DNA of 64,000 nucleotides from Halomarinibacterium sedimenti (GCF_019312585.1 NZ_JAHWDP010000003.1:1-64000), one strand, 5' to 3'. Counted from the first letter of the stretch, positions 17,570 through 27,529 are shown. Program-made: numbers and translations. The notes: generated from the letters alone by a model not told the origin.

Positions 17570-20290
17570 TTGCAAAATAAGCACTTCATTTTTTACACGA
17601 CCTTACTTCTCCTGCTTTTTTGCAGTACATCATTGTATTCGCAAGACCCTGTAGATAAAGGTTCGGTTGTAATTCCTGCAAAGGAAGATACGCTTTCTGT
17701 TACTCCAAAAGATACTCTTACTATCAACCCGATTACTTATAATGAAGTTGTTGTGGATACTGTAAAAGTAGATTCTATTGCACCTAAGGATGAAATTTTA
17801 AAGGATATTGTTGATTATTATGGCGAAGATTATGTGTACATGGACAAAAAATCCAGTAAGGTGTATATGTACAATAAAGCTTTTATTACTTACCAAACCT
17901 ACCGAATAGATGCTGGACTCATCATTTTGGATTACAATAAAAACGAGGTTACCGCCAAAGGAATTGACAGTGCTGGAGTATATAGCCAAAAACCCATCTT
18001 TGTGGAAGGGTCTAATAAAGTAGAACCCGATTCTATCCGATTTAATTTTACTACAAAAAAAGCGATTGTGTATAATTCTAGGACATTTCAGAATGAAATG
18101 AATGTTCTTTCAGAAATTACCAAAAAAGAGAATGATTCTGTGTATTTTCTTAGGAATGTAAAGTTTACCACGGCCGAAGATATTGAAAACCCTGAATATT
18201 ATTTTTATACGCGAAAAGCCAAATTTGTCCCTCAAAAGAAAGTAGTTACGGGACTTACCAATATGTATATAGCAGACGTGCCCACTCCTATTGGATTGCC
18301 GTTTGCCTTCTTCCCTCTTTCTGAAACTAGAACCTCTGGATTTCTTTTACCCAATATTGGTGAAAATAACAATCGAGGATTTTTTCTTCAAAATGGCGGG
18401 TATTATTTTGCTATTAATGATTATATAGATTTAACTGTCTTAGGCGATTATTACACCAACGGCAGCTATGGTTTTCGACTCGATAGCGACTATGCCCTTC
18501 GCTATAAGTTTCGAGGGAATGTAAGCTTCCGATATGAAAATTTAATTAATAGCGAACGTGGCTTTCCAGATTTTACACAAAGTTCATTATACAACATTCG
18601 ATGGAGTCATAATCAAGACCAAAAAGTAAATCCAAGTTCTCGATTTAGTGCTTCGGTGAATTTAGGGAGCAGTCGCTATTTACAGCAATCCATTAATCAA
18701 ACAAACAATGCAAGTCAGTTAGTAAACACATTAAGTTCTTCGGTTTCCTATTCCAAAAGCTTTGAAACGGAGCCTCAGATTCAGTTTACTATTGCGGGAA
18801 CACATAGCCAGAATACGCAAACGGAAGCCATCAATATGTCTCTTCCAAATTTTAATGGAAGTGTTTCCCGTATCTTTCCATTTGCTCCAAAAAATGGAGT
18901 AAAGAAAGGAGCTTTTCAGAATATAAATATGCAATACAATGTTGTTGCTGAAAATAGAATTTCTACAACCGATTCGTTATTTTTCAAAAAGGAAATGTTT
19001 GAAGGGGCTCAAATAGGTGCACGACATACCATCCCTATAAGTACTAATTTTAAAGTGTTAAAATATTTAAGTTTTTCATTAAGTACAAACTATCAAGAAA
19101 CTTGGGTGGGAAAAACCATTAGTAGAAATTATGATGAAACAGCAAACGACGGTGACGGTGCAGTAGTTCAGGATACTATTTCGGGTTTTGATAGTTATCG
19201 TACCTATGGTTTTTCAACCGGTGTTGGAACTACCATTTATGGTACTTTTAATTTTGGAAAAGATAAAAAAATACAAGCAATTAGACATGTAATGCGCCCC
19301 TCTATAGGATATAGTATTAGTCCCGGATTTCAGCAATATTATGATGAATATACCATTGTATCTGCAGATCCAGAAATAAACGATCAAGTAGTAGAATATT
19401 CACGTTTTGAGAACACTCTTTACGGCGCACCAGGGAAGTTGTATTCTAGTAGTATGAGTCTAGCTCTTAGTAATACTTTGGAAGCTAAAATTAGGGACAA
19501 AGACACTACCGCTGTTGAGCCTAAAAAACTTATTATATTGAACAATTTAAACTTTTCGACAGGATATAATTTTTCTGCAGATTCCCTTAAATGGAGCAAT
19601 GTACAAGTTACTGGTAGCATACCCATTGTGAAGAAATTAGACTTTAATTTTAATGGATCACTAGATCCGTATGCCTTGGATAACGATAACAATCGAATAA
19701 ATACATTTAATATTGAAAATGGCGGAAGTTTATTCCGATTGGTTAATGGAAATATTAGTTTTAACTATTCATTCTCCAGTAAAGATTTTGAAAAAGCAGA
19801 AAAGGAAGATGAAGACTTTGATAGCGATACTTTTCGCAACGGGGGTCGCCCCGATGATTTGTTTGGCGATCCAACTGAATTCAATGATTTAAGCCCTGTC
19901 CCTGTTGATAAAAAAAATAAGGATAAAACCACCGAAAAAGCTTGGTATCAATATGATATCCCCTGGGATTTACGCCTAGCGTATACCCTAACATATTCAA
20001 ATAGTCAACGACAAAATGAAATATCCTCCCAATCCCTTATGATGAGCTCTAGTGTAACACTATCTCCCAAATGGAGCGTACGAGTTTCTTCTGGTTACGA
20101 TTTTAAAAATAAAGGCGTTACTCTTACACAATTGGGCTTTGTAAGAGATCTGGATAGTTGGACCATGCGGTTTAACTGGACGCCAATTGGCGCTCGAAAT
20201 ACGTCTTGGAATTTCTTTATTGGAATAAAAGGTAGCATCTTGAAAGATATTAAATACGACAAGCGAAGAGAAGCAGATAGAAATTTATAA
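17570..20290 (+). CDS. lptD: LPS-assembly outer-membrane protein LptD
   Basis: 906 aa, with a TTG start directly before a signal peptide (MQNKHFIFYTTLLLLLFC). An OstA-like N-terminal periplasmic part (residues about 80-230) is followed by a beta-barrel with the LptD signature region (PIGLPFAFFPL, SGFLLPNIGENNNRGFFLQNGGYY). LptD, with LptE, inserts LPS into the outer leaflet. The protein is divergent from proteobacterial LptD but of the kind seen in flavobacteria. ridA follows at 13 nt. An acidic insert (EKEDEDFDSD, near residue 745) lies between late barrel strands. Confidence 0.88.
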   Translation: MQNKHFIFYTTLLLLLFCSTSLYSQDPVDKGSVVIPAKEDTLSVTPKDTLTINPITYNEVVVDTVKVDSIAPKDEILKDIVDYYGEDYVYMDKKSSKVYMYNKAFITYQTYRIDAGLIILDYNKNEVTAKGIDSAGVYSQKPIFVEGSNKVEPDSIRFNFTTKKAIVYNSRTFQNEMNVLSEITKKENDSVYFLRNVKFTTAEDIENPEYYFYTRKAKFVPQKKVVTGLTNMYIADVPTPIGLPFAFFPLSETRTSGFLLPNIGENNNRGFFLQNGGYYFAINDYIDLTVLGDYYTNGSYGFRLDSDYALRYKFRGNVSFRYENLINSERGFPDFTQSSLYNIRWSHNQDQKVNPSSRFSASVNLGSSRYLQQSINQTNNASQLVNTLSSSVSYSKSFETEPQIQFTIAGTHSQNTQTEAINMSLPNFNGSVSRIFPFAPKNGVKKGAFQNINMQYNVVAENRISTTDSLFFKKEMFEGAQIGARHTIPISTNFKVLKYLSFSLSTNYQETWVGKTISRNYDETANDGDGAVVQDTISGFDSYRTYGFSTGVGTTIYGTFNFGKDKKIQAIRHVMRPSIGYSISPGFQQYYDEYTIVSADPEINDQVVEYSRFENTLYGAPGKLYSSSMSLALSNTLEAKIRDKDTTAVEPKKLIILNNLNFSTGYNFSADSLKWSNVQVTGSIPIVKKLDFNFNGSLDPYALDNDNNRINTFNIENGGSLFRLVNGNISFNYSFSSKDFEKAEKEDEDFDSDTFRNGGRPDDLFGDPTEFNDLSPVPVDKKNKDKTTEKAWYQYDIPWDLRLAYTLTYSNSQRQNEISSQSLMMSSSVTLSPKWSVRVSSGYDFKNKGVTLTQLGFVRDLDSWTMRFNWTPIGARNTSWNFFIGIKGSILKDIKYDKRREADRNL

Positions 20291-20302
20291 TACTTTTTAA
20301 CT

Positions 20303-20683
20303 ATGAAAAAAATTATCAACACATCCAATGCCCCTACTCCTATTGGTCCATATAGCCAAGCAGTACAAAGAGGAAATTTGTTATTTACTTCTGGGCAAAT
20401 TGCTATTAATCCAAGAACAGGTTCTTTGGTCATGGAAAGCATCGAAAAAGAAACGAAGCAAGTGATGGAAAATTTGAAGGCTGTGCTAGGAAAAGCAGGG
20501 ATGGATTTTTCACACGTACTAAAAACCTCTATTTTTTTAAGTGACATGAAAAACTTTGGAAAAGTAAATGAAGTCTATGCTACTTATTTCGATGAAGCCA
20601 CTGCACCTGCACGTGAAACGGTTGAAGTAGCTAATTTACCAAAATATGTAAATGTTGAAATCTCAATGATAGCTTCCCTTTAA
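20303..20683 (+). CDS. ridA: RidA family enamine/imine deaminase
   Basis: 126 aa, the usual length. The RidA pattern is complete: APTPIGPYSQAV, LLFTSGQIA, and the C-terminal PARETVEVANLP with the catalytic Arg, then VEISMIA. It hydrolyses reactive 2-aminoacrylate-type enamines made by PLP enzymes. It shares a transcript with lptD (13 nt gap). Its stop overlaps the stop of tamB on the other strand. Confidence 0.95.
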   Translation: MKKIINTSNAPTPIGPYSQAVQRGNLLFTSGQIAINPRTGSLVMESIEKETKQVMENLKAVLGKAGMDFSHVLKTSIFLSDMKNFGKVNEVYATYFDEATAPARETVEVANLPKYVNVEISMIASL

Positions 20684-23600
20684 GGGACTTCTTGTTCATC
20701 TTGTTTAATAGCAGATGGCGAAAATCCTTCTGGGAATGATTCATCATCTGGAATTACGGGAAGTTCATTTTCAGATTCGAGGGTCAATTTTTTATTGAAG
20801 AGTCGTTGCATCAATTCTTTAAAAGTATCGAAATCCACCGAATACGAAACTCCGGCTCCTTGTTCAAAAATCTGGTCTTCGCCTATAAATTGCAAGTCGG
20901 CTTGACGGTTAAAGAAATTTATTCGCAAGCTCCCATCATCATTTACCAGCCATTGCACTTCAATATCCCCTGCTACAGAAGATTCATTAGCACCCCCTAC
21001 TGGCACAGCCACTTTTCCGTTAATTAAAACTCTTTCTGAAAGTTTTGTAGACAACTGCACACCTACTTGGTACTCTAATTGTTCATTTAAAGAAGTTTGC
21101 CTAGTCGCAATTGTAGGTAACACTTTAAATTTAGAATCCTCTCCTGCAAAAATATCGGCCACAAGTTTATTTACTCTTTCAGTTAATGTCCCCGCAATTG
21201 CATTTTGTCCAGCGGCGGCATCACTTTGGAAAGAACCAGTTGCGGCTAAAAATATAGCTTGGGTTTGGCGCTGTTCTTTATCTCTAATTTTATCCTCCAA
21301 TTCGTCTCTAACTGTAGAAGAAACTCCGGGAAAGCTCAACTGAAAATCTAAATCGGGTTGCATAATTTCACCTGTAAGATTTAAAAGCACTTCTACATCT
21401 ACAGTACTGTTTAAAGTGGTATTCTCCAACAATGCGGATGGGTTTACATCTTCCACTTTGTATTTTGCAGTAAGATCTAATCGTGCTTTTGTAGGTTCAC
21501 CATCCCAAGTAATATTCCCTCCAGGTACTACATCTATGGTTTTATCAACTAACCCAGCATATCTAAAGTCGTACTTTCCGTCTATAATTAAGAAATCTCC
21601 CCACATTTTAAATTTCCCAAGAGTATTTATTTCCAAAAGTAAAATCCCGGCTCCTCTCCCTCGTAAGGCCGAATTATTTACTTGATCTACGAGTACTTCT
21701 ACTTCGGCATTTTCATTTATATCCAATTCAAAATTGAGAGATAGTCCCTTTATTTCTTCTGTTACGTATGTTTCTCCTGCAATTCTTGCTTTCTTTTCTT
21801 CGGGAGATATAAACCGAATAAAAGAATCATCTCCAATGCTAGCTGCATCACTAATAGGAATTTTAAATTTAGTTCCTGCTTCGGTAGTTGCCACTACATC
21901 AATCACTAATTCATCTACCGGACCAGTTATTTTTGAAGTCCCACTAATAAAAGCAGTTCCATAATACAATGCATCTTCATCTTTTGGAGTGTCTAAAACT
22001 AGCAATCGTATGGTTTCTAAATCAAAATCTAAAGCCCAATTAGAGAAATTTGAATGGAAAACGTTTCCTTCAAAAGTACCCACTGTACCATATTTTGTAT
22101 CGGTTAAGAATGTTGGGCTAATTCTAAATTTATCCTTGGTAAGGAAAATGGAGGTATCATCTTCTAGATTAAAATCGACATTTAAATACGGAATCGTTAA
22201 TCCTGTTTCAAATAAATCAATACGTCCCGTTACATCTGGGGATTTATAATTTCCTTTCACTTTTGCATTTCCAGATGCCAATCCTCTAAGATTTGAAATA
22301 ACCTCGCCTCCAAAAGGACTAAAGGCTTTTAAATTGAAATCTGTGAGAGATACATTTAAGTCAATAACAGACTGCTCTTCCCCGACATCAAGACTCCCCA
22401 CCGCCTTGAATGAGCTTACGTTATCATTAATGAGACTAGAATTAATAGTATATCTGGTTAGGTCTGTATTTCCTTTTATTTTTAACTCTAAATCTCCAAA
22501 ATCAACGTTGTTTAAATTAACATCCTCAATGACAATTTCTGAATTTGGGTAAAAGGAGCCACCTCTTTGCACAAAATCTAATCGTCCATTAATACGCCCT
22601 TTCAAATTAAGGCTATCTACTTCGGGTACTATTTTACCCAAGTCAACATCTTTAAATTGAAGCTTGACATCTGTAATTGTCGAATCTTTTTTATAGCCTG
22701 CTAATTGTATTAATTCATTGTTATGGCGAAGCGTTAGTGAGTCTAACTTTATATCCCTAAAATTATCATCAAAAGTAATTTTGTTAAGGTTATTGTTTTC
22801 CTTATTTAAAAACCAATCGTTTCCTTTATAATTTATTTTTGAACGTTTTATCCCAACAACAGAATTTCCGTCTGCATTTATAGTATGATACAAGGAAAGG
22901 TTAAAAAGATCATCTTGGTTTTTGCCTCCCGCAAATTGTGATTGAATGTAAAGCGTATCATTTAAGGTTTTATTGATAACATTAACATCTGTAAAATTGT
23001 AGGAACCCGTATAAATTGAATCTACAGAAATGTAGGCATTAAACAGTGGGTTATCGTTATCTAATTTCACATTTACCTTCCCTAAATAATTTTCATAAAG
23101 CAGTAATTCAGGAGATTTAAAATCCAGTTTAAACTTGGATTCATCTGAAAAAACCGAACCTTTTATTCGTGTATTTTCACCAAGCTGAAGCTCTGGCACA
23201 AATACGTCCACAATTTTATTATACACCTCAAACTCATAATTAATATACTGGTCTGGAGTTACTTGTAAAGGAATGTAGTTTGTATAAATACTTCCTATGG
23301 AATTTCTAAATAAAAAGGGAATGTCTTCCAATAAAAAACGTCCACGTATTCTACCATTAATAATATCGGGGGAGTTTACTTCAATAGTACGCTCATCATC
23401 CTGAAACGTAGAGGTTATATTAAAATCATCGAAGAAAAAATCTTTATCTTGTGTTTGGTAAAAAGTTTCGGAAAATTGAATAGTTCCAACCGCATCATTT
23501 ATTGTAGTTCCATCCATATCCATAATAATCTTTCCAGCAAAAACTGAAACGCTATCTCTGGTAAATAATCGCAATTTGTTGAGTTCTGCATATTCAATGT

Positions 23601-25089
23601 TTGCTTCAAAGTCGTATTGATTAAACGCTTTTGAAACATCAATTAACCCATCAAAATCCATTTTAAGGTTTGGGTCGTTTATGGAAAGTTTACCGTTAAA
23701 TTTTGGATTTTTTAAGTTTCCTTCAACCATGATGTTTTTATAAATATAGTTTTCAAAATCAAAACTACTTATGGTCCCTTGAACCAGAGTACTTACCGTT
23801 TCGGGAGTAAAACCTCGTCCATTAAAAGTGAGATTAGCATTCATCTTTCCAATGGATGTAGTTCCCGCTAATTTCCCCAAATTGAAGTTAGTTAACTTCG
23901 CATTTCCTTTATAATAGGCATTTTTGAAATCGGTAATATTACCCAATTCCAAATTAACATCTGCTAAACCAACAGCCGTGGTAACCAAACTCTTTGTTTT
24001 TATTTCGTCCCCGATGATTTCACTATCCCCGCGTAAAGAAAAGTTTCCAAATTGTTTTAATTCCACAGGTAAGTCCTTCCCAATAATATTTGGCAATATC
24101 CGTCTTAAATCAAAATAATTGGTAGTTATAAAATGGTCCCTTCCTTTTACAATATATATTTCTTCATTAAAAAGGTTTTGAAATAGAAAATCTCCTTTAA
24201 ACTGAGAATTGCCATAGCGTAAATCTGAATTATCAAATCTAAAGTCGTTCAAAAACCCTTTAAAATCACCATTAATATTAATATCAAGGTTTTCACCAAA
24301 CTCTGGATAAATCTTGTTTAAGTCATTTGTAGAAATAATGGTCTCCTTAAAAGTGAATTCTAACAGAACTTTATTTACAAAGTCTGCCATGCCTTCTTCA
24401 AAAGTTAATTTCCCATTCCCTATAATTTTGGAATTGCCTGTCTCAAGGACTAAATCTTCCAAGAACATTTCTGTCTCGGAGTATATAAATTCAAGTGAAG
24501 AATGCTTAACCTCAATTCCACGCCCCTCAAAAAAGGAAAGGGAATTAATATCTGCTTCTACTACAGGCCCATAAATATCGAAGTCATAGGCATCTAAATT
24601 CAATTTTTTGAGGTCAACAGCAACGGGCACTTCGGCATTTTCATCGCTCACTCTAACGTGAGAATTAATAAGGGTTAAATGTGTGGCTAGTAACTGAAAT
24701 GGCTTTACTTCGGTAGTGTCCCCAGTGTTAAATTTTTCAGCGAAAATAGAAAGGTTGTCATTATCTTCGTCTTTGTATGTTTTTACGAATAAATTAGCAT
24801 TTTCAAGCTCTAAAAAACCAAAATCGAGATTCCCATCAATTAATTTTTTAATACTTAATAAATTAGTTTGAAGAATCTCTGTATAAATTAATGTATCTAG
24901 ATGGTGGTCTCTAATAAAAACATTCCTAATGTCTATTTCTCCTTTCCAATTGAGGCCGAGGCGTTCAATATTAATATCTGTGCCATAGGTTTCGTTTAGT
25001 CCATCGGTTACCTTTTTCCCTATTTTAGTCTGAACCGCTGGAATAGATAAAACGATCACCAGGAGCACTAGCAATAATATAAGTATCAC
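20680..25089 (-). CDS. tamB: TamB-like translocation/assembly module protein
   Basis: 1469 aa from the GTG at 25089. An N-terminal transmembrane helix is followed by a very long repetitive beta-rich (beta-taco) region, and the C-terminus holds the DUF490/TamB domain (residues about 1000-1440: ALRGRGAG, LLLNLTGEI, RQTQAIFLAATG). TamB-type proteins bridge the periplasm and help phospholipid transport or barrel assembly. The conventional basic N-terminus (KKLLKIIKR) is encoded in frame upstream of the GTG but has no ATG, GTG or TTG in front of it, so the true start is uncertain. It is divergent from tsaD. Confidence 0.9.
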   Translation of the reverse strand: MILILLLVLLVIVLSIPAVQTKIGKKVTDGLNETYGTDINIERLGLNWKGEIDIRNVFIRDHHLDTLIYTEILQTNLLSIKKLIDGNLDFGFLELENANLFVKTYKDEDNDNLSIFAEKFNTGDTTEVKPFQLLATHLTLINSHVRVSDENAEVPVAVDLKKLNLDAYDFDIYGPVVEADINSLSFFEGRGIEVKHSSLEFIYSETEMFLEDLVLETGNSKIIGNGKLTFEEGMADFVNKVLLEFTFKETIISTNDLNKIYPEFGENLDININGDFKGFLNDFRFDNSDLRYGNSQFKGDFLFQNLFNEEIYIVKGRDHFITTNYFDLRRILPNIIGKDLPVELKQFGNFSLRGDSEIIGDEIKTKSLVTTAVGLADVNLELGNITDFKNAYYKGNAKLTNFNLGKLAGTTSIGKMNANLTFNGRGFTPETVSTLVQGTISSFDFENYIYKNIMVEGNLKNPKFNGKLSINDPNLKMDFDGLIDVSKAFNQYDFEANIEYAELNKLRLFTRDSVSVFAGKIIMDMDGTTINDAVGTIQFSETFYQTQDKDFFFDDFNITSTFQDDERTIEVNSPDIINGRIRGRFLLEDIPFLFRNSIGSIYTNYIPLQVTPDQYINYEFEVYNKIVDVFVPELQLGENTRIKGSVFSDESKFKLDFKSPELLLYENYLGKVNVKLDNDNPLFNAYISVDSIYTGSYNFTDVNVINKTLNDTLYIQSQFAGGKNQDDLFNLSLYHTINADGNSVVGIKRSKINYKGNDWFLNKENNNLNKITFDDNFRDIKLDSLTLRHNNELIQLAGYKKDSTITDVKLQFKDVDLGKIVPEVDSLNLKGRINGRLDFVQRGGSFYPNSEIVIEDVNLNNVDFGDLELKIKGNTDLTRYTINSSLINDNVSSFKAVGSLDVGEEQSVIDLNVSLTDFNLKAFSPFGGEVISNLRGLASGNAKVKGNYKSPDVTGRIDLFETGLTIPYLNVDFNLEDDTSIFLTKDKFRISPTFLTDTKYGTVGTFEGNVFHSNFSNWALDFDLETIRLLVLDTPKDEDALYYGTAFISGTSKITGPVDELVIDVVATTEAGTKFKIPISDAASIGDDSFIRFISPEEKKARIAGETYVTEEIKGLSLNFELDINENAEVEVLVDQVNNSALRGRGAGILLLEINTLGKFKMWGDFLIIDGKYDFRYAGLVDKTIDVVPGGNITWDGEPTKARLDLTAKYKVEDVNPSALLENTTLNSTVDVEVLLNLTGEIMQPDLDFQLSFPGVSSTVRDELEDKIRDKEQRQTQAIFLAATGSFQSDAAAGQNAIAGTLTERVNKLVADIFAGEDSKFKVLPTIATRQTSLNEQLEYQVGVQLSTKLSERVLINGKVAVPVGGANESSVAGDIEVQWLVNDDGSLRINFFNRQADLQFIGEDQIFEQGAGVSYSVDFDTFKELMQRLFNKKLTLESENELPVIPDDESFPEGFSPSAIKQDEQEVP

Positions 25090-25120
25090 AGTGATACGTT
25101 TAATTATTTTGAGAAGTTTT

Positions 25121-25148
25121 TTGATAACCCTTTAATGTTTTAATTTTA
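25121..25148 (+). promoter_or_regulatory. Candidate promoter for tsaD (TTG, 17 nt, TAATTTTA)
   Basis: TTG at 25121-25123 and TAATTTTA at 25141-25148 form a near-consensus pair with a 17-nt spacer. It is about 28 nt upstream of the tsaD ATG and overlaps the 5' end of tamB on the other strand. Confidence 0.35.
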
Positions 25149-25176
25149 CACCCAACAAGTGTGCCTAAAAATATAA

Positions 25177-26196
25177 ATGAATAAAAATACATACATCCTC
25201 GGCATTGAATCTTCTTGCGATGACACTGCAGCTGCCGTTATCCATAACGGCGTGGTACTTTCTAATGTTGTTGCTGGACAAAAAATACATGAAGAATACG
25301 GGGGTGTTGTCCCTGAGTTGGCTTCACGTGCACATCAACAAAATATAGTCCCTGTAGTTCATCAGGCATTGCGCAAAGCAAATATCGATAAAAAACAGCT
25401 AAGTGCCATAGCTTTTACCCAAGGACCTGGATTAATGGGCTCTTTACTTGTAGGCACCTCGTTTTCAAAGTCTTTAGCGATGGGGTTAGACATTCCATTA
25501 ATTGCTGTGAACCATATGCAGGCTCATATTTTGGCGCATTTTATTAATGCCGAAGAGCAAACCGCACCCACATTTCCATTTATTGCTTTAACGATTAGCG
25601 GTGGTCATACTCAAATTGTAAAAGTGACAGATTATTTTGAGATGGAGATTTTAGGCGAAACGATAGATGATGCTGTGGGTGAAGCTTTTGATAAATCAGC
25701 TAAAATATTAGGTCTTCCCTATCCAGGTGGTCCTTTAATCGATAAATATGCACAAAGTGGAAATCCACTTGCATATCCCTTTACTAAACCAAAGGTGGGT
25801 GATTTAGAATTCAGTTTTAGCGGATTAAAAACAGCGGTGTTATATTTTGTAGAACGTGAAACCAACAAGAATCCAAATTTCGTTTCTGAAAACTTAGAAG
25901 ATATTTGTGCCAGCATACAGTATACTATTGTAGACTATTTAATGGATAAACTTAAAAATGCTGTAGCGATCACCGGTATCAAGCAAGTGGCTATTGGTGG
26001 CGGTGTTTCTGCCAATAGTGGGATTCGGAATGCGCTAAAAGAAGCTGAAAAAGAACTAGGTTGGAAAACCTATATCCCTCGATTTGAATATTGTACAGAC
26101 AATGCGGCAATGATAGCTATGGTAGGGGAATTAAAATATAAAACTCAACAATTTTCTTCAAATAATTTAGTGGCTAAAGCCCGAATGAAATTATAA
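25177..26196 (+). CDS. tsaD: tRNA N6-adenosine threonylcarbamoyltransferase TsaD
   Basis: 339 aa, full length. It has ILGIESSCDDTAAA at the N-terminus, the metal-binding HMQAH (His113 and His117), and ISGGHTQIV, GEAFDKSAK and GGGVSANSG. It transfers the threonylcarbamoyl group to A37 of ANN-decoding tRNAs together with TsaB and TsaE. It starts a rightward run with the TfoX-like gene (1 nt gap) and rsmE. Confidence 0.97.
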   Translation: MNKNTYILGIESSCDDTAAAVIHNGVVLSNVVAGQKIHEEYGGVVPELASRAHQQNIVPVVHQALRKANIDKKQLSAIAFTQGPGLMGSLLVGTSFSKSLAMGLDIPLIAVNHMQAHILAHFINAEEQTAPTFPFIALTISGGHTQIVKVTDYFEMEILGETIDDAVGEAFDKSAKILGLPYPGGPLIDKYAQSGNPLAYPFTKPKVGDLEFSFSGLKTAVLYFVERETNKNPNFVSENLEDICASIQYTIVDYLMDKLKNAVAITGIKQVAIGGGVSANSGIRNALKEAEKELGWKTYIPRFEYCTDNAAMIAMVGELKYKTQQFSSNNLVAKARMKL

Positions 26197-26197
26197 C

Positions 26198-26530
26198 ATG
26201 TCAAAGACCGAAGAGATACTGAAAAGAATTCGAGTAGCTTTAAAGCCTTGGGAGAAAGACATCGTAGAAAAGAAGATGTTTGGTGGAACTTGTTTTCTAT
26301 ATAAGGGTAAGATGTGTGTAGGCGAAACAAAAGAAAGACTTATGGTGCGTGTTCCTTCTGAAAAAATGGAGAAAGCATTGAGCACTGAATTTGTTGGACC
26401 CATGAATTTTACGGGTAAGCCTATGAAGGAATTTATTTTTGTTACAGAAAAAGGATTTCATACAGAAGAGAAGCTACAACATTGGATAGAAATTGGTGTG
26501 GCTCATGCTAAAATGAAAAGCGAACAATAA
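26198..26530 (+). CDS. TfoX/Sxy N-terminal domain protein
   Basis: 110 aa. The KKMFGGTCFLYKGKMCVGETKE segment and the following RVP...GKPMKEFIFV pattern fit the TfoX/Sxy N-terminal domain only; there is no C-terminal TfoX domain. In Gammaproteobacteria TfoX/Sxy activates competence genes, but single-domain homologues are widespread and of unknown role. The gene is packed between tsaD and rsmE: its last base is the first base of the rsmE ATG (TAATG), so it is co-translated with them. Confidence 0.85.
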   Translation: MSKTEEILKRIRVALKPWEKDIVEKKMFGGTCFLYKGKMCVGETKERLMVRVPSEKMEKALSTEFVGPMNFTGKPMKEFIFVTEKGFHTEEKLQHWIEIGVAHAKMKSEQ

Positions 26531-27240
26531 TGAATCTATTTTACCAAGGTAATCTTTCCGAAACTTCTCAGAATATCATTTTTGATAAAGATGAAAGCCG
26601 ACATATCTTCAAAGTTCTTAGGCATAAATTGGGCGATACTTTACATATAACAAATGGTCTTGGAATCTTATTTACAGCAGAATTGGTAGAGGTTTCACAA
26701 AAGCAATGTCTTGCAGTTGTTAATGAAGCGGTAAAAAAAGCTCCACTACCCTATTATTTACACATAGCAGTTGCGCCCACCAAAAATAATGATCGTTTTG
26801 AATGGTTTTTGGAAAAAGCCACTGAAATTGGTATTTCAGAAATTACTCCTATTCTTTGTGACCATAGTGAAAGAAAAGTCATTAAAGTGGACCGCTTCGA
26901 AAGAATTATCGAAAGCGCGATGAAACAATCACTCAAAATGTACAAACCAAAGCTTAATGAATTGACTTCCTTTTCAGGTTTTATTAAGCTTCAAAGCAAT
27001 TTTAATGGAATAAAATGTATTGCTCATTGCGAAGATTCGGAAAAGGAATTGTTAAAAAATTTAGTTCAGCCTAAATCAAACAATATCATTCTCATTGGTC
27101 CGGAAGGAGATTTTTCCTACACAGAAATTGCATTAGCGCAAAAAAATGACTTTAGCCCTATTAGTCTTGGTGAAAGCCGTTTACGCACCGAAACAGCTGC
27201 TATATCTGCTTGTCACACCGTTTATTGCAGCAATTTATAG
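26530..27240 (+). CDS. rsmE: 16S rRNA (uracil1498-N3)-methyltransferase RsmE
   Basis: 236 aa. An N-terminal PUA-like part (DESRHIFKVLRHKLGD) is followed by a SPOUT methyltransferase domain with KNNDRFEWFLEKATEIGISEI, IGPEGDFSYTEI and the knot end LGESRLRTETAAISA. It methylates U1498 of 16S rRNA. It overlaps the preceding TfoX-like gene by one base. Confidence 0.95.
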   Translation: MNLFYQGNLSETSQNIIFDKDESRHIFKVLRHKLGDTLHITNGLGILFTAELVEVSQKQCLAVVNEAVKKAPLPYYLHIAVAPTKNNDRFEWFLEKATEIGISEITPILCDHSERKVIKVDRFERIIESAMKQSLKMYKPKLNELTSFSGFIKLQSNFNGIKCIAHCEDSEKELLKNLVQPKSNNIILIGPEGDFSYTEIALAQKNDFSPISLGESRLRTETAAISACHTVYCSNL

Positions 27241-27355
27241 TCTCTTTTAAATTATAAAAGTGTTTTTTATCGATAAAATTTGCTATTTAATCGATATTTT
27301 ATATATTGCACTCACCAAATCGAACCTAATTTATACTTAACCTACTTAAGTTGCT

Positions 27356-27529
27356 ATGAATGCAATAAAGAGAATTCCCCGTAAAAGTACGCCGTCACAA
27401 AGCGTACCATATCAAGAGGTAACTTTAAAGTTTCTCTCTCCCATGCAAAGGGAAATGTCAAACAAAATCACTAAAGATTGGAAACTATTCACCTATCCCC
27501 TTTTTGGTGAAATGATTGATAATATTTAA
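27356..27529 (+). CDS. Possible small basic protein, 57 aa
   Basis: A short ORF fills the 333-bp gap between rsmE and the DUF4159 gene. It runs from ATG at 27356 to TAA at 27527-27529. The product starts MNAIKRIPRKSTPSQSVPYQ, contains LKFLSPMQREMS and ends FGEMIDNI. It has no signal peptide. The sequence does not look like a random low-complexity translation, but I do not recognise it. The 5' part of the gap (27241-27355) is AT-rich and shows nothing else. Conservation in relatives would decide whether it is a gene. Confidence 0.4.
   Translation: MNAIKRIPRKSTPSQSVPYQEVTLKFLSPMQREMSNKITKDWKLFTYPLFGEMIDNI

Noticed and set aside
20095-20547. 150-codon leftward ORF
   Set aside because: It is antisense to the end of lptD and to ridA, both of which are well supported.
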